From Bombus terrestris (Eukaryota > Arthropoda > Insecta > Hymenoptera > Apidae), in assembly GCF_910591885.1 (NCBI RefSeq), contig NW_025963593.1, positions 395,691 through 459,690 on the forward strand: a stretch of DNA of 64,000 bases, written 5' to 3'. The notes beneath the pieces were generated by a model that worked only from the letters and a program-made list of their open reading frames with translations, made no database searches and was not told the DNA's origin. Shown piece after piece: positions 1 through 12,010 of the stretch; within the stretch, counting starts at the first letter, position 1; every line of letters begins with the position of its first letter. The position numbers were made by a program, and so were the translations under genes.

Positions 1-480
1 GGACACCGTTGGATATCGTTGGACACCGTGGGACAACGTGGGACAACGTGGGACCACGTGGGACACCGTTGGACACCGTTGGACATCGTTGGACATCGTT
101 GGACATCGTGGGACACCGTTGGACATCGTTGGACATCGTTGGACACCGTTGGACATCGTTGGACATCGTTGGACATCGTTGGACACCGTTGGACACCGTT
201 GGACACCGTTGGACACCGTTGGACATCGGTGGACATCGTGGGACACCGTTGGACACCGTTGGACATCGTTGGACACCGTTGGACACCGTGGGACAACGTG
301 GGACAACGTGGGACAACGTGGGACACCGTGGGACAACGTGGGACAACGTGGGACACCGTTGGACACCGTGGGACACCGTTGGACAACGTGGGACAACGTG
401 GGACAACGTGGGACAACGTGGGACACCGTTGGACACCGTGGGACACCGTTGGACACCGTTGGACATCGTTGGACACCGTG
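1..480. repeat. 480-bp block, copy A (matches 4321-4800)
   Basis: The unit order matches 4321-4800 at an offset of 4320 bp. Shared rare units are GGATATCGTT (11), GGACCACGTG (51) and GGACATCGGT (221). The differences I see are single-unit substitutions, for example ATC-T at 171 against ACC-T at 4491, and ACC-G at 321 against AAC-G at 4641. The match breaks at about 510, where copy B carries a CATGG composite. Confidence 0.85.
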
Positions 481-960
481 GGACAACGTGGGACAACGTG
501 GGACAACGTGGGACAACGTGGGACAACGTGGGACAACGTGGGACAACGTGGGACAACGTGGGACATCGTGGGACAACGTGGGACAACGTGGGACAACGTG
601 GGACAACGTGGGACAACGTGGGACACCGTTGGACATCGTTGGACACCGTGGGACAACGTGGGACAACGTGGGACAACGTGGGACACCGTTGGACACCGTT
701 GGACATCGTTGGACATCGTGGGACACCGTTGGACATCGTTGGACATCGTTGGACACCGTTGGACATCGTTGGACATCGTTGGACATCGTTGGACACCGTT
801 AGACACCGTTGGACACCGTTGGACACCGTTGGACATCGTTGGACAACGTGGGACAACGTGGGACAACGTGGGACAACGTGGGACAACGTGGGACAACGTG
901 GGACACCGTTGGACACCGTGGGACACCGTTGGACACCGTTGGACATCGTTGGACACCGTG
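421..960. repeat. AGACACCGTT-marked block, copy 1
   Basis: The marker unit AGACACCGTT lies at 801, with an ATC-G unit 240 bp upstream at 561. The unit order matches 1161-1710 at an offset of 750 bp, or 740 bp left of a one-unit difference. The G-to-A change makes a TAG on the + strand, one of the rare stops in the array. Confidence 0.85.
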
Positions 961-1160
961 GGACATCGTTGGACATCGTTGGACAACGTGGGACACCGTT
1001 GGACACCGTGGGACACCGTTGGACACCGTTGGACATCGTTGGACACCGTGGGACAACGTGGGACAACGTGGGACAACGTGGGACAACGTGGGACAACGTG
1101 GGACAACGTGGGACAACGTGGGACAACGTGGGACAACGTGGGACAACGTGGGAGAACGTG

Positions 1161-2060
1161 GGACACCGTTGGACACCGTGGGACACCGTTGGACACCGTT
1201 GGACATCGTTGGACACCGTGGGACAACGTGGGACAACGTGGGACAACGTGGGACAACGTGGGACAACGTGGGACAACGTGGGACAAAGTGGGACAACGTG
1301 AGACAACGTGGGACATCGTGGGACAACGTGGGACAACGTGGGACAACGTGGGACAACGTGGGACAACGTGGGACACCGTTGGACATCGTTGGACACCGTG
1401 GGACAACGTGGGACAACGTGGGACAACGTGGGACACCGTTGGACACCGTTGGACATCGTTGGACATCGTGGGACACCGTTGGACATCGTTGGACATCGTT
1501 GGACACCGTTGGACATCGTTGGACATCGTTGGACATCGTTGGACACCGTTAGACACCGTTGGACACCGTTGGACACCGTTGGACATCGTTGGACAACGTG
1601 GGACAACGTGGGACAACGTGGGACAACGTGGGACAACGTGGGACAACGTGGGACACCGTTGGACACCGTGGGACACCGTTGGACACCGTTGGACATCGTT
1701 GGACACCGTGGGACAACGTGGGACAACGTGGGACAACGTGGGACAACGTGGGACAACGTGGGACAACGTGGGACAACGTGGGACAACGTGGGACAACGTG
1801 GGACAACGTGGGACAACGTGGGACATCGTGGGACAACGTGGGACAACGTGGGACAACGTGGGACAACGTGGGACACCGTTGGACAACGTGGGACACCGTT
1901 GGACATCGTTGGACACCGTGGGACAACGTGGGACAACGTGGGACAACGTGGGACACCGTTGGACACCGTTGGACATCGTTGGACATCGTTGGACATCGTG
2001 GGACACCGTTGGACATCGTTGGACATCGTTGGACACCGTTGGACATCGTTGGACACCGTT
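1161..2060. repeat. AGACACCGTT-marked block, copy 2
   Basis: The marker lies at 1551 with its ATC-G companion at 1311, again 240 bp apart. The left part (to 1710) matches 421-960. The part from 1311 to 2060 matches 5021-5760, with one unit fewer in the AAC-G run of that other copy (11 units here, 10 there). Confidence 0.85.
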
Positions 2061-2160
2061 GGACATCGTTGGACATCGTTGGACATCGTTGGACATCGTG
2101 GGACACCGTTGGACACCGTTGGACATCGTTGGACATCGTTGGACACCGTTGGACATCGTT

Positions 2161-2640
2161 GGACACCGTTGGACATCGTTGGACATCGTTGGACATCGTG
2201 GGACACCGTTGGACATCGTTGGACATCGTTGGACACCGTTGGACATCGTTGGACATCGTTGGACATCGTTGGACATCGTTGGACACCGTGGGACAACGTG
2301 GGACAACGTGGGACAACGTGGGACAACGTGGGACAACGTGGGACAACGTGGGACATCGTGGGACAACGTGGGACAACGTGGGACAACGTGGGACAACGTG
2401 GGACATCGTGGGACAACGTGGGACAACGTGGGACAACGTGGGACAACGTGGGTCAACGTGGGACACCGTTGGACACCGTGGGACTCCGTTGGACACCGTT
2501 GGACATCGTTGGACACCGTGGGACAACGTGGGACAACGTGGGACAACGTGGGACAACGTGGGACAACGTGGGACAACGTGGGACAACGTGGGACATCGTG
2601 GGACAACGTGGGACAACGTGGGACAACGTGGGACAACGTG
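2161..2640. repeat. GGTCAACGTG/GGACTCCGTT block, copy 1
   Basis: The block carries GGTCAACGTG at 2451 and GGACTCCGTT 30 bp later at 2481. The unit order matches 3551-4030 at an offset of 1390 bp. The same marker pair with the same 30-bp spacing recurs at 6041/6071 and 11951/11981. GGACTCCGTT alone, without its partner, occurs at 7681. Confidence 0.85.
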
Positions 2641-3140
2641 GGACATCGTTGGACACCGTTGGACATCGTTGGACACCGTGGGACAACGTGGGACAACGTG
2701 GGACAACGTGGGACAACGTGGGACAACGTGGGACAACGTGGGACAACGTGGGACAACGTGGGACATCGTGGGACAACGTGGGACAACGTGGGACAACGTG
2801 GGACAACGTGGGACATCGTTGGACACCGCTGGACATCGTTGGACACCGTGGGACAACGTGGGACAACGTGGGACAACGTGGGACATCGTTGGACACCGTT
2901 GGACACCGTGGGACAACGTGGGACAACGTGGGACAACGTGGGACAACGTGGGACAACGTGGGACATCGTTGGACACCGTTGGACATCGTTGGACAACGTG
3001 GGACATCGTTGGACACCGTTAGACACCGTTGGACACCGTTGGACACCGTTGGACATCGTTGGACAACGTGGGACAACGTGGGACAACGTGGGACAACGTG
3101 GGACAACGTGGGACAACGTGGGACAACGTGGGACAACGTG

Positions 3141-3270
3141 GGACAACGCGGGACAACGTGGGACAACGTGGGACACCGTTGGACACCGTTGGACATCGTT
3201 GGACATCGTTGGACATCGTGGGACACCGTTGGACATCGTTGGACATCGTTGGACACCGTTGGACATCGTC
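3141..3270. repeat. GGACAACGCG-GGACATCGTC module, copy 1
   Basis: Two rare units, GGACAACGCG at 3141 and GGACATCGTC at 3261, stand 120 bp apart with a fixed order of ACC-T, ATC-T and ATC-G units between them. The same 120-bp spacing is found at 4031, 6751 and 12331. Confidence 0.85.
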
Positions 3271-3550
3271 GGACACCGTTGGACATCGTTGGACATCGTT
3301 GGACACCGTTGGACATCGTTGGACACCGTTGGACATCGTTGGACATCGTTGGACAACGTGGGACATCGTGGGACAACGTGGGACAACGTGGGACAACGTG
3401 GGACAACGTGGGACAACGTGGGACACCGTTGGACAACGTGGGACACCGTTGGATATCGTTGGACACCGTGGGACAACGTGGGACAACGTGGGACCACGTG
3501 GGACACCGTTGGACATCGTTGGACATCGTTGGACACCGTTGGACATCGTT

Positions 3551-4030
3551 GGACACCGTTGGACATCGTTGGACATCGTTGGACATCGTGGGACACCGTT
3601 GGACATCGTTGGACATCGTTGGACACCGTTGGACATCGTTGGACATCGTTGGACATCGTTGGACATCGTTGGACACCGTGGGACAACGTGGGACAACGTG
3701 GGACAACGTGGGACAACGTGGGACAACGTGGGACAACGTGGGACATCGTGGGACAACGTGGGACAACGTGGGACAACGTGGGACAACGTGGGACATCGTG
3801 GGACAACGTGGGACAACGTGGGACAACGTGGGACAACGTGGGTCAACGTGGGACACCGTTGGACACCGTGGGACTCCGTTGGACACCGTTGGACATCGTT
3901 GGACACCGTGGGACAACGTGGGACAACGTGGGACAACGTGGGACAACGTGGGACAACGTGGGACAACGTGGGACAACGTGGGACATCGTGGGACAACGTG
4001 GGACAACGTGGGACAACGTGGGACAACGTG
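3551..4030. repeat. GGTCAACGTG/GGACTCCGTT block, copy 2
   Basis: The markers lie at 3841 and 3871. The copy ends against a GGACAACGCG module at 4031, whereas copy 1 is followed by ATC-T units. The copies were therefore joined to different neighbours. Confidence 0.85.
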
Positions 4031-4160
4031 GGACAACGCGGGACAACGTGGGACAACGTGGGACACCGTTGGACACCGTTGGACATCGTTGGACATCGTT
4101 GGACATCGTGGGACACCGTTGGACATCGTTGGACATCGTTGGACACCGTTGGACATCGTC
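4031..4160. repeat. GGACAACGCG-GGACATCGTC module, copy 2
   Basis: The markers lie at 4031 and 4151. The right flank runs into the GGATATCGTT (4331) to GGACCACGTG (4371) phrase, as copy 1 does at 3451/3491. The two differ by one unit, which makes this an 880-890 bp duplication of 3141-3500. Confidence 0.85.
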
Positions 4161-4320
4161 GGACACCGTTGGACATCGTTGGACATCGTTGGACACCGTT
4201 GGACATCGTTGGACACCGTTGGACATCGTTGGACATCGTTGGACAACGTGGGACATCGTGGGACAACGTGGGACAACGTGGGACAACGTGGGACAACGTG
4301 GGACACCGTTGGACAACGTG

Positions 4321-4800
4321 GGACACCGTTGGATATCGTTGGACACCGTGGGACAACGTGGGACAACGTGGGACCACGTGGGACACCGTTGGACACCGTT
4401 GGACATCGTTGGACATCGTTGGACATCGTGGGACACCGTTGGACATCGTTGGACATCGTTGGACACCGTTGGACATCGTTGGACATCGTTGGACACCGTT
4501 GGACACCGTTGGACACCGTTGGACACCGTTGGACACCGTTGGACATCGGTGGACATCGTGGGACACCGTTGGACACCGTTGGACATCGTTGGACACCGTT
4601 GGACACCGTGGGACAACGTGGGACAACGTGGGACAACGTGGGACAACGTGGGACAACGTGGGACAACGTGGGACACCGTTGGACACCGTGGGACACCGTT
4701 GGACAACGTGGGACAACGTGGGACAACGTGGGACAACGTGGGACACCGTTGGACACCGTGGGACACCGTTGGACACCGTTGGACATCGTTGGACACCGTG
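4321..4800. repeat. 480-bp block, copy B (matches 1-480)
   Basis: Rare units at 4331, 4371 and 4541 correspond to 11, 51 and 221. The GGATATCGTT to GGACCACGTG pair also occurs at 3451/3491, so the left part of the block has a third copy. Downstream, at 4831, this copy carries the first CATGG composite of the window. Confidence 0.85.
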
Positions 4801-4830
4801 GGACAACGTGGGACAACGTGGGACAACGTG

Positions 4831-4850
4831 GGAAACCATGGAACAACGTG
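4831..4850. repeat. CATGG composite variant (first of about 59 copies)
   Basis: Two adjacent units read GGAAACCATG then GAACAACGTG. The changes always travel together. Starts of the first unit that I can locate: 4831, 9361 (AGAAACCATG), 9541, 11551, 12651, 14581, 15271, 16621, 20591, 21141, 23661, 24531, 26091, 26631, 28511, 30061, 30761, 31311, 31431, 32411, 33102, 33172, 33372, 33722, 33972, 34132, 34242, 34792, 35632, 36122, 36382, 37542, 39132, 39662, 40812, 42062, 42582, 43072, 43452, 44432, 44852, 45432, 46752, 47372, 47992, 48902, 49542, 50482, 51112, 52652, 53292, 55262, 57642, 58992, 59332, 60852, 61832, 62162, 63542. None occurs before 4831. It creates an ATG on each strand, which no common unit does. 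Confidence 0.9.
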
Positions 4851-5020
4851 GGACAACGTGGGACAACGTGGGACAACGTGGGACAACGTGGGAGAACGTG
4901 GGACACCGTTGGACATCGTTGGACACCGTGGGACAACGTGGGACAACGTGGGACAACGTGGGACAACGTGGGACAACGTGGGACAACGTGGGACAACGTG
5001 GGACAACGTGGGACAACGTG

Positions 5021-5760
5021 GGACATCGTGGGACAACGTGGGACAACGTGGGACAACGTGGGACAACGTGGGACAACGTGGGACACCGTTGGACATCGTT
5101 GGACACCGTGGGACAACGTGGGACAACGTGGGACAACGTGGGACACCGTTGGACACCGTTGGACATCGTTGGACATCGTGGGACACCGTTGGACATCGTT
5201 GGACATCGTTGGACACCGTTGGACATCGTTGGACATCGTTGGACATCGTTGGACACCGTTAGACACCGTTGGACACCGTTGGACACCGTTGGACATCGTT
5301 GGACAACGTGGGACAACGTGGGACAACGTGGGACAACGTGGGACAACGTGGGACAACGTGGGACACCGTTGGACACCGTGGGACACCGTTGGACACCGTT
5401 GGACATCGTTGGACACCGTGGGACAACGTGGGACAACGTGGGACAACGTGGGACAACGTGGGACAACGTGGGACAACGTGGGACAACGTGGGACAACGTG
5501 GGACAACGTGGGACAACGTGGGACATCGTGGGACAACGTGGGACAACGTGGGACAACGTGGGACAACGTGGGACACCGTTGGACAACGTGGGACACCGTT
5601 GGACATCGTTGGACACCGTGGGACAACGTGGGACAACGTGGGACAACGTGGGACACCGTTGGACACCGTTGGACATCGTTGGACATCGTTGGACATCGTG
5701 GGACACCGTTGGACATCGTTGGACATCGTTGGACACCGTTGGACATCGTTGGACACCGTT
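5021..5760. repeat. AGACACCGTT-marked block, copy 3
   Basis: The marker at 5261 and ATC-G at 5021 keep the 240-bp spacing. The block follows copy 2 to about 5760, where ACC-T replaces ATC-T and the match ends. A shorter relative holding only the marker and its right flank starts at 3021. Confidence 0.85.
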
Positions 5761-6040
5761 GGACACCGTTGGACATCGTTGGACATCGTTGGACATCGTG
5801 GGACACCGTTGGACACCGTTGGACATCGTTGGACATCGTTGGACATCGTTGGACATCGTTGGACATCGTTGGACACCGTGGGACAACGTGGGACAACGTG
5901 GGACAACGTGGGACAACGTGGGACAACGTGGGACAACGTGGGACATCGTGGGACAACGTGGGACAACGTGGGACAACGTGGGACAACGTGGGACATCGTG
6001 GGACAACGTGGGACAACGTGGGACAACGTGGGACAACGTG

Positions 6041-6260
6041 GGTCAACGTGGGACACCGTTGGACACCGTGGGACTCCGTTGGACACCGTTGGACATCGTT
6101 GGACACCGTGGGACAACGTGGGACAACGTGGGACAACGTGGGACAACGTGGGACAACGTGGGACAACGTGGGACAACGTGGGACATCGTGGGACAACGTG
6201 GGACAACGTGGGACAACGTGGGACAACGTGGGACATCGTTGGACACCGTTGGACATCGTT
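6041..6260. repeat. GGTCAACGTG/GGACTCCGTT block, copy 3
   Basis: The markers lie at 6041 and 6071. Seven AAC-G units, an ATC-G at 6181, four AAC-G and an ATC-T at 6231 follow in the same order as in copy 1 (2591 and 2641). Confidence 0.8.
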
Positions 6261-6750
6261 GGACACCGTGGGACAACGTGGGACAACGTGGGACAACGTG
6301 GGACAACGTGGGACAACGTGGGACAACGTGGGACAACGTGGGACAACGTGGGACAACGTGGGACATCGTGGGACAACGTGGGACAACGTGGGACAACGTG
6401 GGACAACGTGGGACAACGTGGGACATCGTTGGACACCGCTGGACATCGTTGGACACCGTGGGACAACGTGGGACAACGTGGGACAACGTGGGACATCGTT
6501 GGACACCGTTGGACACCGTGGGACAACGTGGGACAACGTGGGACAACGTGGGACAACGTGGGACAACGTGGGACAACGTGGGACAACGTGGGACAACGTG
6601 GGACAACGTGGGACATCGTGGGACAACGTGGGACAACGTGGGACAACGTGGGACAACGTGGGACATCGTTGGACACCGTTGGACACCGTGGGACAACGTG
6701 GGACAACGTGGGACAACGTGGGACAACGTGGGACAACGTGGGACAACGTG

Positions 6751-6880
6751 GGACAACGCGGGACAACGTGGGACAACGTGGGACACCGTTGGACACCGTT
6801 GGACATCGTTGGACATCGTTGGACATCGTGGGACACCGTTGGACATCGTTGGACATCGTTGGACACCGTTGGACATCGTC
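6751..6880. repeat. GGACAACGCG-GGACATCGTC module, copy 3
   Basis: The markers lie at 6751 and 6871. A private GGACAGCGTT occurs at 6891, just downstream. Confidence 0.8.
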
Positions 6881-7870
6881 GGACACCGTTGGACAGCGTT
6901 GGACATCGTTGGACACCGTTGGACATCGTTGGACACCGTTGGACATCGTTGGACATCGTTGGACAACGTGGGACATCGTGGGACAACGTGGGACAACGTG
7001 GGACAACGTGGGACAACGTGGGACACAGTTGGACAACGTGGGACACCGTTGGACATCGTTGGACACCGTGGGACAACGTGGGACAACGTGGGACAACGTG
7101 GGACACCGTTGGACACCGTTGGACATCGTTGGACATCGTTGGACATCGTGGGACACCGTTGGACATCGTTGGACATCGTTGGACACCGTTGGACATCGTT
7201 GGACACCGTTGGACATCGTTGGACATCGTTGGACATCGTTGGACATCGTGGGACACCGTTGGACAACGTGCGACAACGTGGGACAACGTGGGACACCGTG
7301 GGACACCGTTGGACACCGTTGGACATCGTTGGACATCGTTGGACACCGTTGGACATCGTTGGACACCGTTGGACATCGTTGGACATCGTTGGACATCGTG
7401 GGACACCGTTGGACATCGTTGGACATCGTTGGACACCGTTGGACATCGTTGGACATCGTTGGACATCGTTGGACATCGTTGGACACCGTGGGACAACGTG
7501 GGACAACGTGGGACAACGTGGGACAACGTGGGACAACGTGGGACAACGTGGGACATCGTGGGACAACGTGGGACAACGTGGTACAACGTGGGACAACGTG
7601 GGACATCGTGGGACAACGTGGGACAACGTGGGAGAACGTGGGACAACGTGGGACAACGTGGGACACCGTTGGACACCGTGGGACTCCGTTGGACACCGTT
7701 GGACATCGTTGGACACCGTGGGACAACGTGGGACAACGTGGGACAACGTGGGACAACGTGGGACAACGTGGGACAACGTGGGACAACGTGGGACATCGTG
7801 GGACAACGTGGGACAACGTGGGACAACGTGGGACAACGTGGGACATCGTTGGACACCGTTGGACATCGTT

Positions 7871-8550
7871 GGACACCGTGGGACAACGTGGGACAACGTG
7901 GGACAACGTGGGACAACGTGGGACAACGCGGGACAACGTGGGACAACGTGGGACACCGTTGGACACCGTTGGACATCGTTGGACATCGTTGGACATTGTG
8001 GGACACCGTTGGACATCGTTGGAAATCGTTGGACACCGTTGGACATCGTTGGAAATCGTTGGACACCGTTGGACATCGTCGGACACCGTTGGACATCGTT
8101 GGACGTCGTTGGACATCGTGGGACACCGTTGGACATCGTTGGACATCGTTGGACACCGTTGGACATCGTTGGACATCGTTGGACATCGTTGGACACCGTT
8201 GGACACCGTTGGACACCGTTGGACATCGTTGGACACCGTGGGACAACGTGGGACAACGTGGGACAACGTGGGACAACGTGGGACAACGTGGGACAACGCG
8301 GGACAACGTGGGACAACGTGGGACACCGTTGGACACCGTTGGACATCGTTGGACATCGTTGGACATCGTGGGACACCGTTGGACATCGTTGGAAATCGTT
8401 GGACACCGTTGGACATCGTTGGACGTCGTTGGACATCGTGGGACACCGTTGGACATCGTTGGACATCGTTGGACACCGTTGGACATCGTTGGACATCGTT
8501 GGACATCGTTGGACACCGTTGGACACCGTTGGACACCGTTGGACATCGTT
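7871..8550. repeat. 360/320-bp tandem duplication with GGAAATCGTT and GGACGTCGTT
   Basis: Copy A spans 7871-8230 and copy B 8231-8550. Shared rare units are GGACAACGCG (7921, 8291), GGAAATCGTT (8021 or 8051, 8391) and GGACGTCGTT (8101, 8421). The marker offset falls from 370 to 320 bp because copy B lacks a five-unit stretch containing the second GGAAATCGTT and the GGACATCGTC at 8071. In copy A the module spacing is 150 rather than 120 bp. Confidence 0.85.
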
Positions 8551-9890
8551 GGACACCGTGGGACAACGTGGGACAACGTGGGACAACGTGGGACAACGTG
8601 GGACAACGTGGGACAACGTGGGACACCGTTGGACAACGTGGGACACCGTTGGACATCGTTGGACACCGTGGGACAACGTGGGACAACGTGGGACAACGTG
8701 GGACAACGTGGGACAACGTGGGACAACGTGGGACAACGTGGGACAACGTGGGACATCGTGGGACAACGTGGGACAACGTGGGACAACGTGGGACACCGTT
8801 GGACATCGTTGGACACCGTGGGACACCGTTGGACAACGTGGGACAACGTGGGACAACGTGGGACAACGTGGGACAACGTGGGACAACGTGGGACAACGTG
8901 GGACAACGTGGGACAACGTGGGACACCGTTGGGCATCGTTGGCCACCGTGGGACAACGTGGGACACCGTTGGACAACGTGGGACATCGTTGGACATCGTT
9001 GGACATCGTTGGACACCGTTGGACACCGTTGGACACCGTTGGACACCGTTGGACATCGGTGGACATCGTGGGACACCGTTGGACACCGTTGGACATCGTT
9101 GAACACCGTTGGACACCGTGGGACAACGTGGGACAACGTGGGACAACGTGGGACAACGTGGGACAACGTGGGACAACGTGGGACAACGTGGGACAACGTG
9201 GGACACCGTTGGACACCGTGGGACACCGTTGGACAACGTGGGACAACGTGGGACAACGTGGGACAACGTGGGACAACGTGGGACACCGTTGGACACCGTG
9301 GGACACCGTTGGACACCGTTGGACATCGTTGGACACCGTGGGACAACGTGGGACAACGTGAGAAACCATGGAACAACGTGGGACAACGTGGGACAACGTG
9401 GGACAACGTGGGACACCGTTGGACATCGTTGGACACCGTGGGACAACGTGGGACAACGTGGGACAACGTGGGACACCGTTGGACACCGTGGGACACCGTT
9501 GGACAACGTGGGACAACGTGGGACAACGTGGGACAACGTGGGAAACCATGGAACAACGTGGGACAACGTGGGACAACGTGGGACAACGTGGGACAACGTG
9601 GGACACCGTTGGACATCGTTGGACACCGTGGGACAACGTGGGACATCGTGGGACACCGTTGGACACCGTTGGACATCGTTGGACACCGTTGGACACCGTG
9701 GGACAACGTGGGACAACGTGGGACAACGTGGGACAACGTGGGACCACGTGGGACAACGTGGGACAACGTGGGACAACGTGGGACAACGTGGGACAACGTG
9801 GGACAACGTGGGACAACGTGGGACATCGTTGGACACCGTTGGACACCGTGGGACAACGTGGGACAACGTGGGACAACGTGGGACAACGTG

Positions 9891-10570
9891 GGACCACGTG
9901 GGACAACGTGGGACAACGTGGGACAACGTGGGACAACGTGGGACAACGTGGGACAACGTGGGACAACGTGGGACACCGTTGGGCATCGTTGGACACCGTG
10001 GGACAACGTGGGACAACGTGGGACAACGTGGGACACCGTTGGGCATCGTTAGACACCGTGGGACAACGTGGGACAACGTGGGACAACGTGGGACAACGTG
10101 GGACAACGTGGGACAACGTGGGACAACGTGGGACAACGTGGGACAACGTGGGACAACGTGGGACAACGTGGGACACCGTTGGACATCGTTGGACAACGTG
10201 GGACATCGTGGGACAACGTGGGACAACGTGGGACAACGTGGGACAACGTGGGACAACGTGGGACAACGTGGGACAACGTGGGACAACGTGGGACAACGTG
10301 GGACCACGTGGGACAACGTGGGACAACGTGGGACAACGTGGGACAACGTGGGACAACGTGGGACAACGTGGGACAACGTGGGACACCGTTGGGCATCGTT
10401 GGACACCGTGGGACAACGTGGGACAACGTGGGACAACGTGGGACACCGTTGGGCATCGTTGGACACCGTGGGACAACGTGGGACAACGTGGGACAACGTG
10501 GGACAACGTGGGACAACGTGGGACAACGTGGGACAACGTGGGACAACGTGGGACACCGTTGGACATCGTT
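9891..10570. repeat. 410-bp tandem duplication with GGGCATCGTT
   Basis: GGACCACGTG at 9891 and 10301 is followed at identical distances by GGGCATCGTT (9981/10391 and 10041/10451). One difference is AGACACCGTG at 10051 against ACC-G at 10461. The AAC-G run after it is three units shorter in the second copy. An additional GGACCACGTG at 9741 and GGGCATCGTT at 8931 show related fragments nearby. Confidence 0.85.
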
Positions 10571-10750
10571 GGACACCGTGGGAAAACGTGGGACAACGTG
10601 GGACAACGTGGGACACCGTTGGACACCGTTGGACATCGTTGGACACCGCTGGACACCGTGGGACAACGTGGGACAACGTGGGACAACGTGGGACAACGTG
10701 GGACAACGTGGGACAACGTGGGACAACGTGGGACAACGTGGGACAACGTG

Positions 10751-10960
10751 GGGCAACGTGGGACAACGTGGGACATCGTGGGGCAACGTGGGACAACGTG
10801 GGACAACGTGGGACAACGTGGGACAACGTGGGACAACGTGGGACATCGTGGGACAACGTGGGACAACGTGGGACAACGTGGGACAACGTGGGACAACGTG
10901 GGACAACGTGGGACAACGTGGGGCAACGTGGGACAACGTGGGACATCGTGGGGCAACGTG
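10751..10960. repeat. 170-bp duplication with paired GGGCAACGTG
   Basis: The order GGGCAACGTG, AAC-G, ATC-G, GGGCAACGTG occurs at 10751 and again at 10921. Between them are AAC-G units and one ATC-G (10841). GGGCAACGTG also occurs singly at 11791, 14261, 14361, 22071, 22101 and 26261. Confidence 0.8.
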
Positions 10961-11230
10961 GGACAACGTGGGACAACGTGGGACAACGTGGGACAACGTG
11001 GGACAACGTGGGACAACGTGGGACACCGTTGGACACCGTTGGACATCGTTGGACATCGTGGGACACCGTTGGACATCGTTGGACACCGTTGGACACCGTG
11101 GGACACCGTTGGACACCGTTGGACATCGTTGGACACCGTGGGACAACGTGGGACAACGTGGGACAACGTGGGACAACGTGGGACAACGTGGGACAACGTG
11201 GGACAACGTGGGACAACGTGGGACAACGTG

Positions 11231-11510
11231 GGACATCGTGGGACAACGTGGGACAACGTGGGACAACGTGGGACAACGTGGGACAACGTGGGACACCGTT
11301 GGACATCGTTGGACACCGTGGGACAACGTGGGACAACGTGGGACAACGTGGGACACCGTTGGACACCGTTGGACATCGTTGGACATCGTGGGACACCGTT
11401 GGACATCGTTGGACATCGTTGGACACCGTTGGACATCGTTGGACATCGTTGGACATCGTTGGACACCGTTAGACACCGTTGGACACCGTTGGACACCGTT
11501 GGACATCGTT
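11231..11510. repeat. AGACACCGTT-marked block, copy 4 (short)
   Basis: The marker at 11471 and ATC-G at 11231 again lie 240 bp apart, so the left half is conserved. Just right of the marker the order changes: ACC-G follows at 11511 and a CATGG composite at 11551. This is 6 kb from copy 3 and surrounded by AAC-G-rich sequence. Confidence 0.8.
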
Positions 11511-11950
11511 GGACACCGTGGGACAACGTGGGACAACGTGGGACAACGTGGGAAACCATGGAACAACGTGGGACAACTTGGGACAACGTGGGACAACGTG
11601 GGACAACGTGGGACACCGTTGGACATCGTTGGACAACGTGGGACAACGTGGGACAACGTGGGACAACGTGGGACAACGTGGGACAACGTGGGACACCGTT
11701 GGACACCGTGGGACACCGTTGGACACCGTTGGACATCGTTGGACACCGTGGGACAACGTGGGACAACGTGGGACAACGTGGGACATCGTGGGGCAACGTG
11801 GGACAACGTGGGACAACGTGGGACAACGTGGGACAACGTGGGACAACGTGGGACATCGTGGGACAACGTGGGACAACGTGGGACAACGTGGGACAACGTG
11901 GGACATCGTGGGACAACGTGGGACAACGTGGGACAACGTGGGACAACGTG

Positions 11951-12010
11951 GGTCAACGTGGGACACCGTTGGACACCGTGGGACTCCGTTGGACACCGTT
12001 GGACATCGTT
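11951..12010. repeat. GGTCAACGTG/GGACTCCGTT block, copy 4
   Basis: The markers lie at 11951 and 11981, 30 bp apart. The AAC-G run to the right is much longer than in copies 1-3 (no ATC-G until 12181), so run length changed while the marker phrase stayed fixed. Confidence 0.8.

Larger units (their letters stand above)
1..8560. repeat. Array domain I: rich in ATC-T and ACC-T units
   Basis: This part has long stretches with few or no AAC-G units; 1951-2280 is 33 consecutive units without one. Variant units mark copied blocks of 100-750 bp that recur at irregular spacing. Recurring markers are GGATATCGTT, AGACACCGTT, GGACTCCGTT, GGACAACGCG and GGACATCGTC. The CATGG composite variant that is common later occurs only once here (4831). 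The boundary near 8.56 kb is a judgement based on unit mix, not a sharp junction. Confidence 0.8.

Noticed and set aside
4837..4842. NcoI sites (CCATGG) as cloning or linker remnants
   Set aside because: They sit in register within the 10-bp period, occur about 59 times with the same flanking changes, and show no vector sequence.
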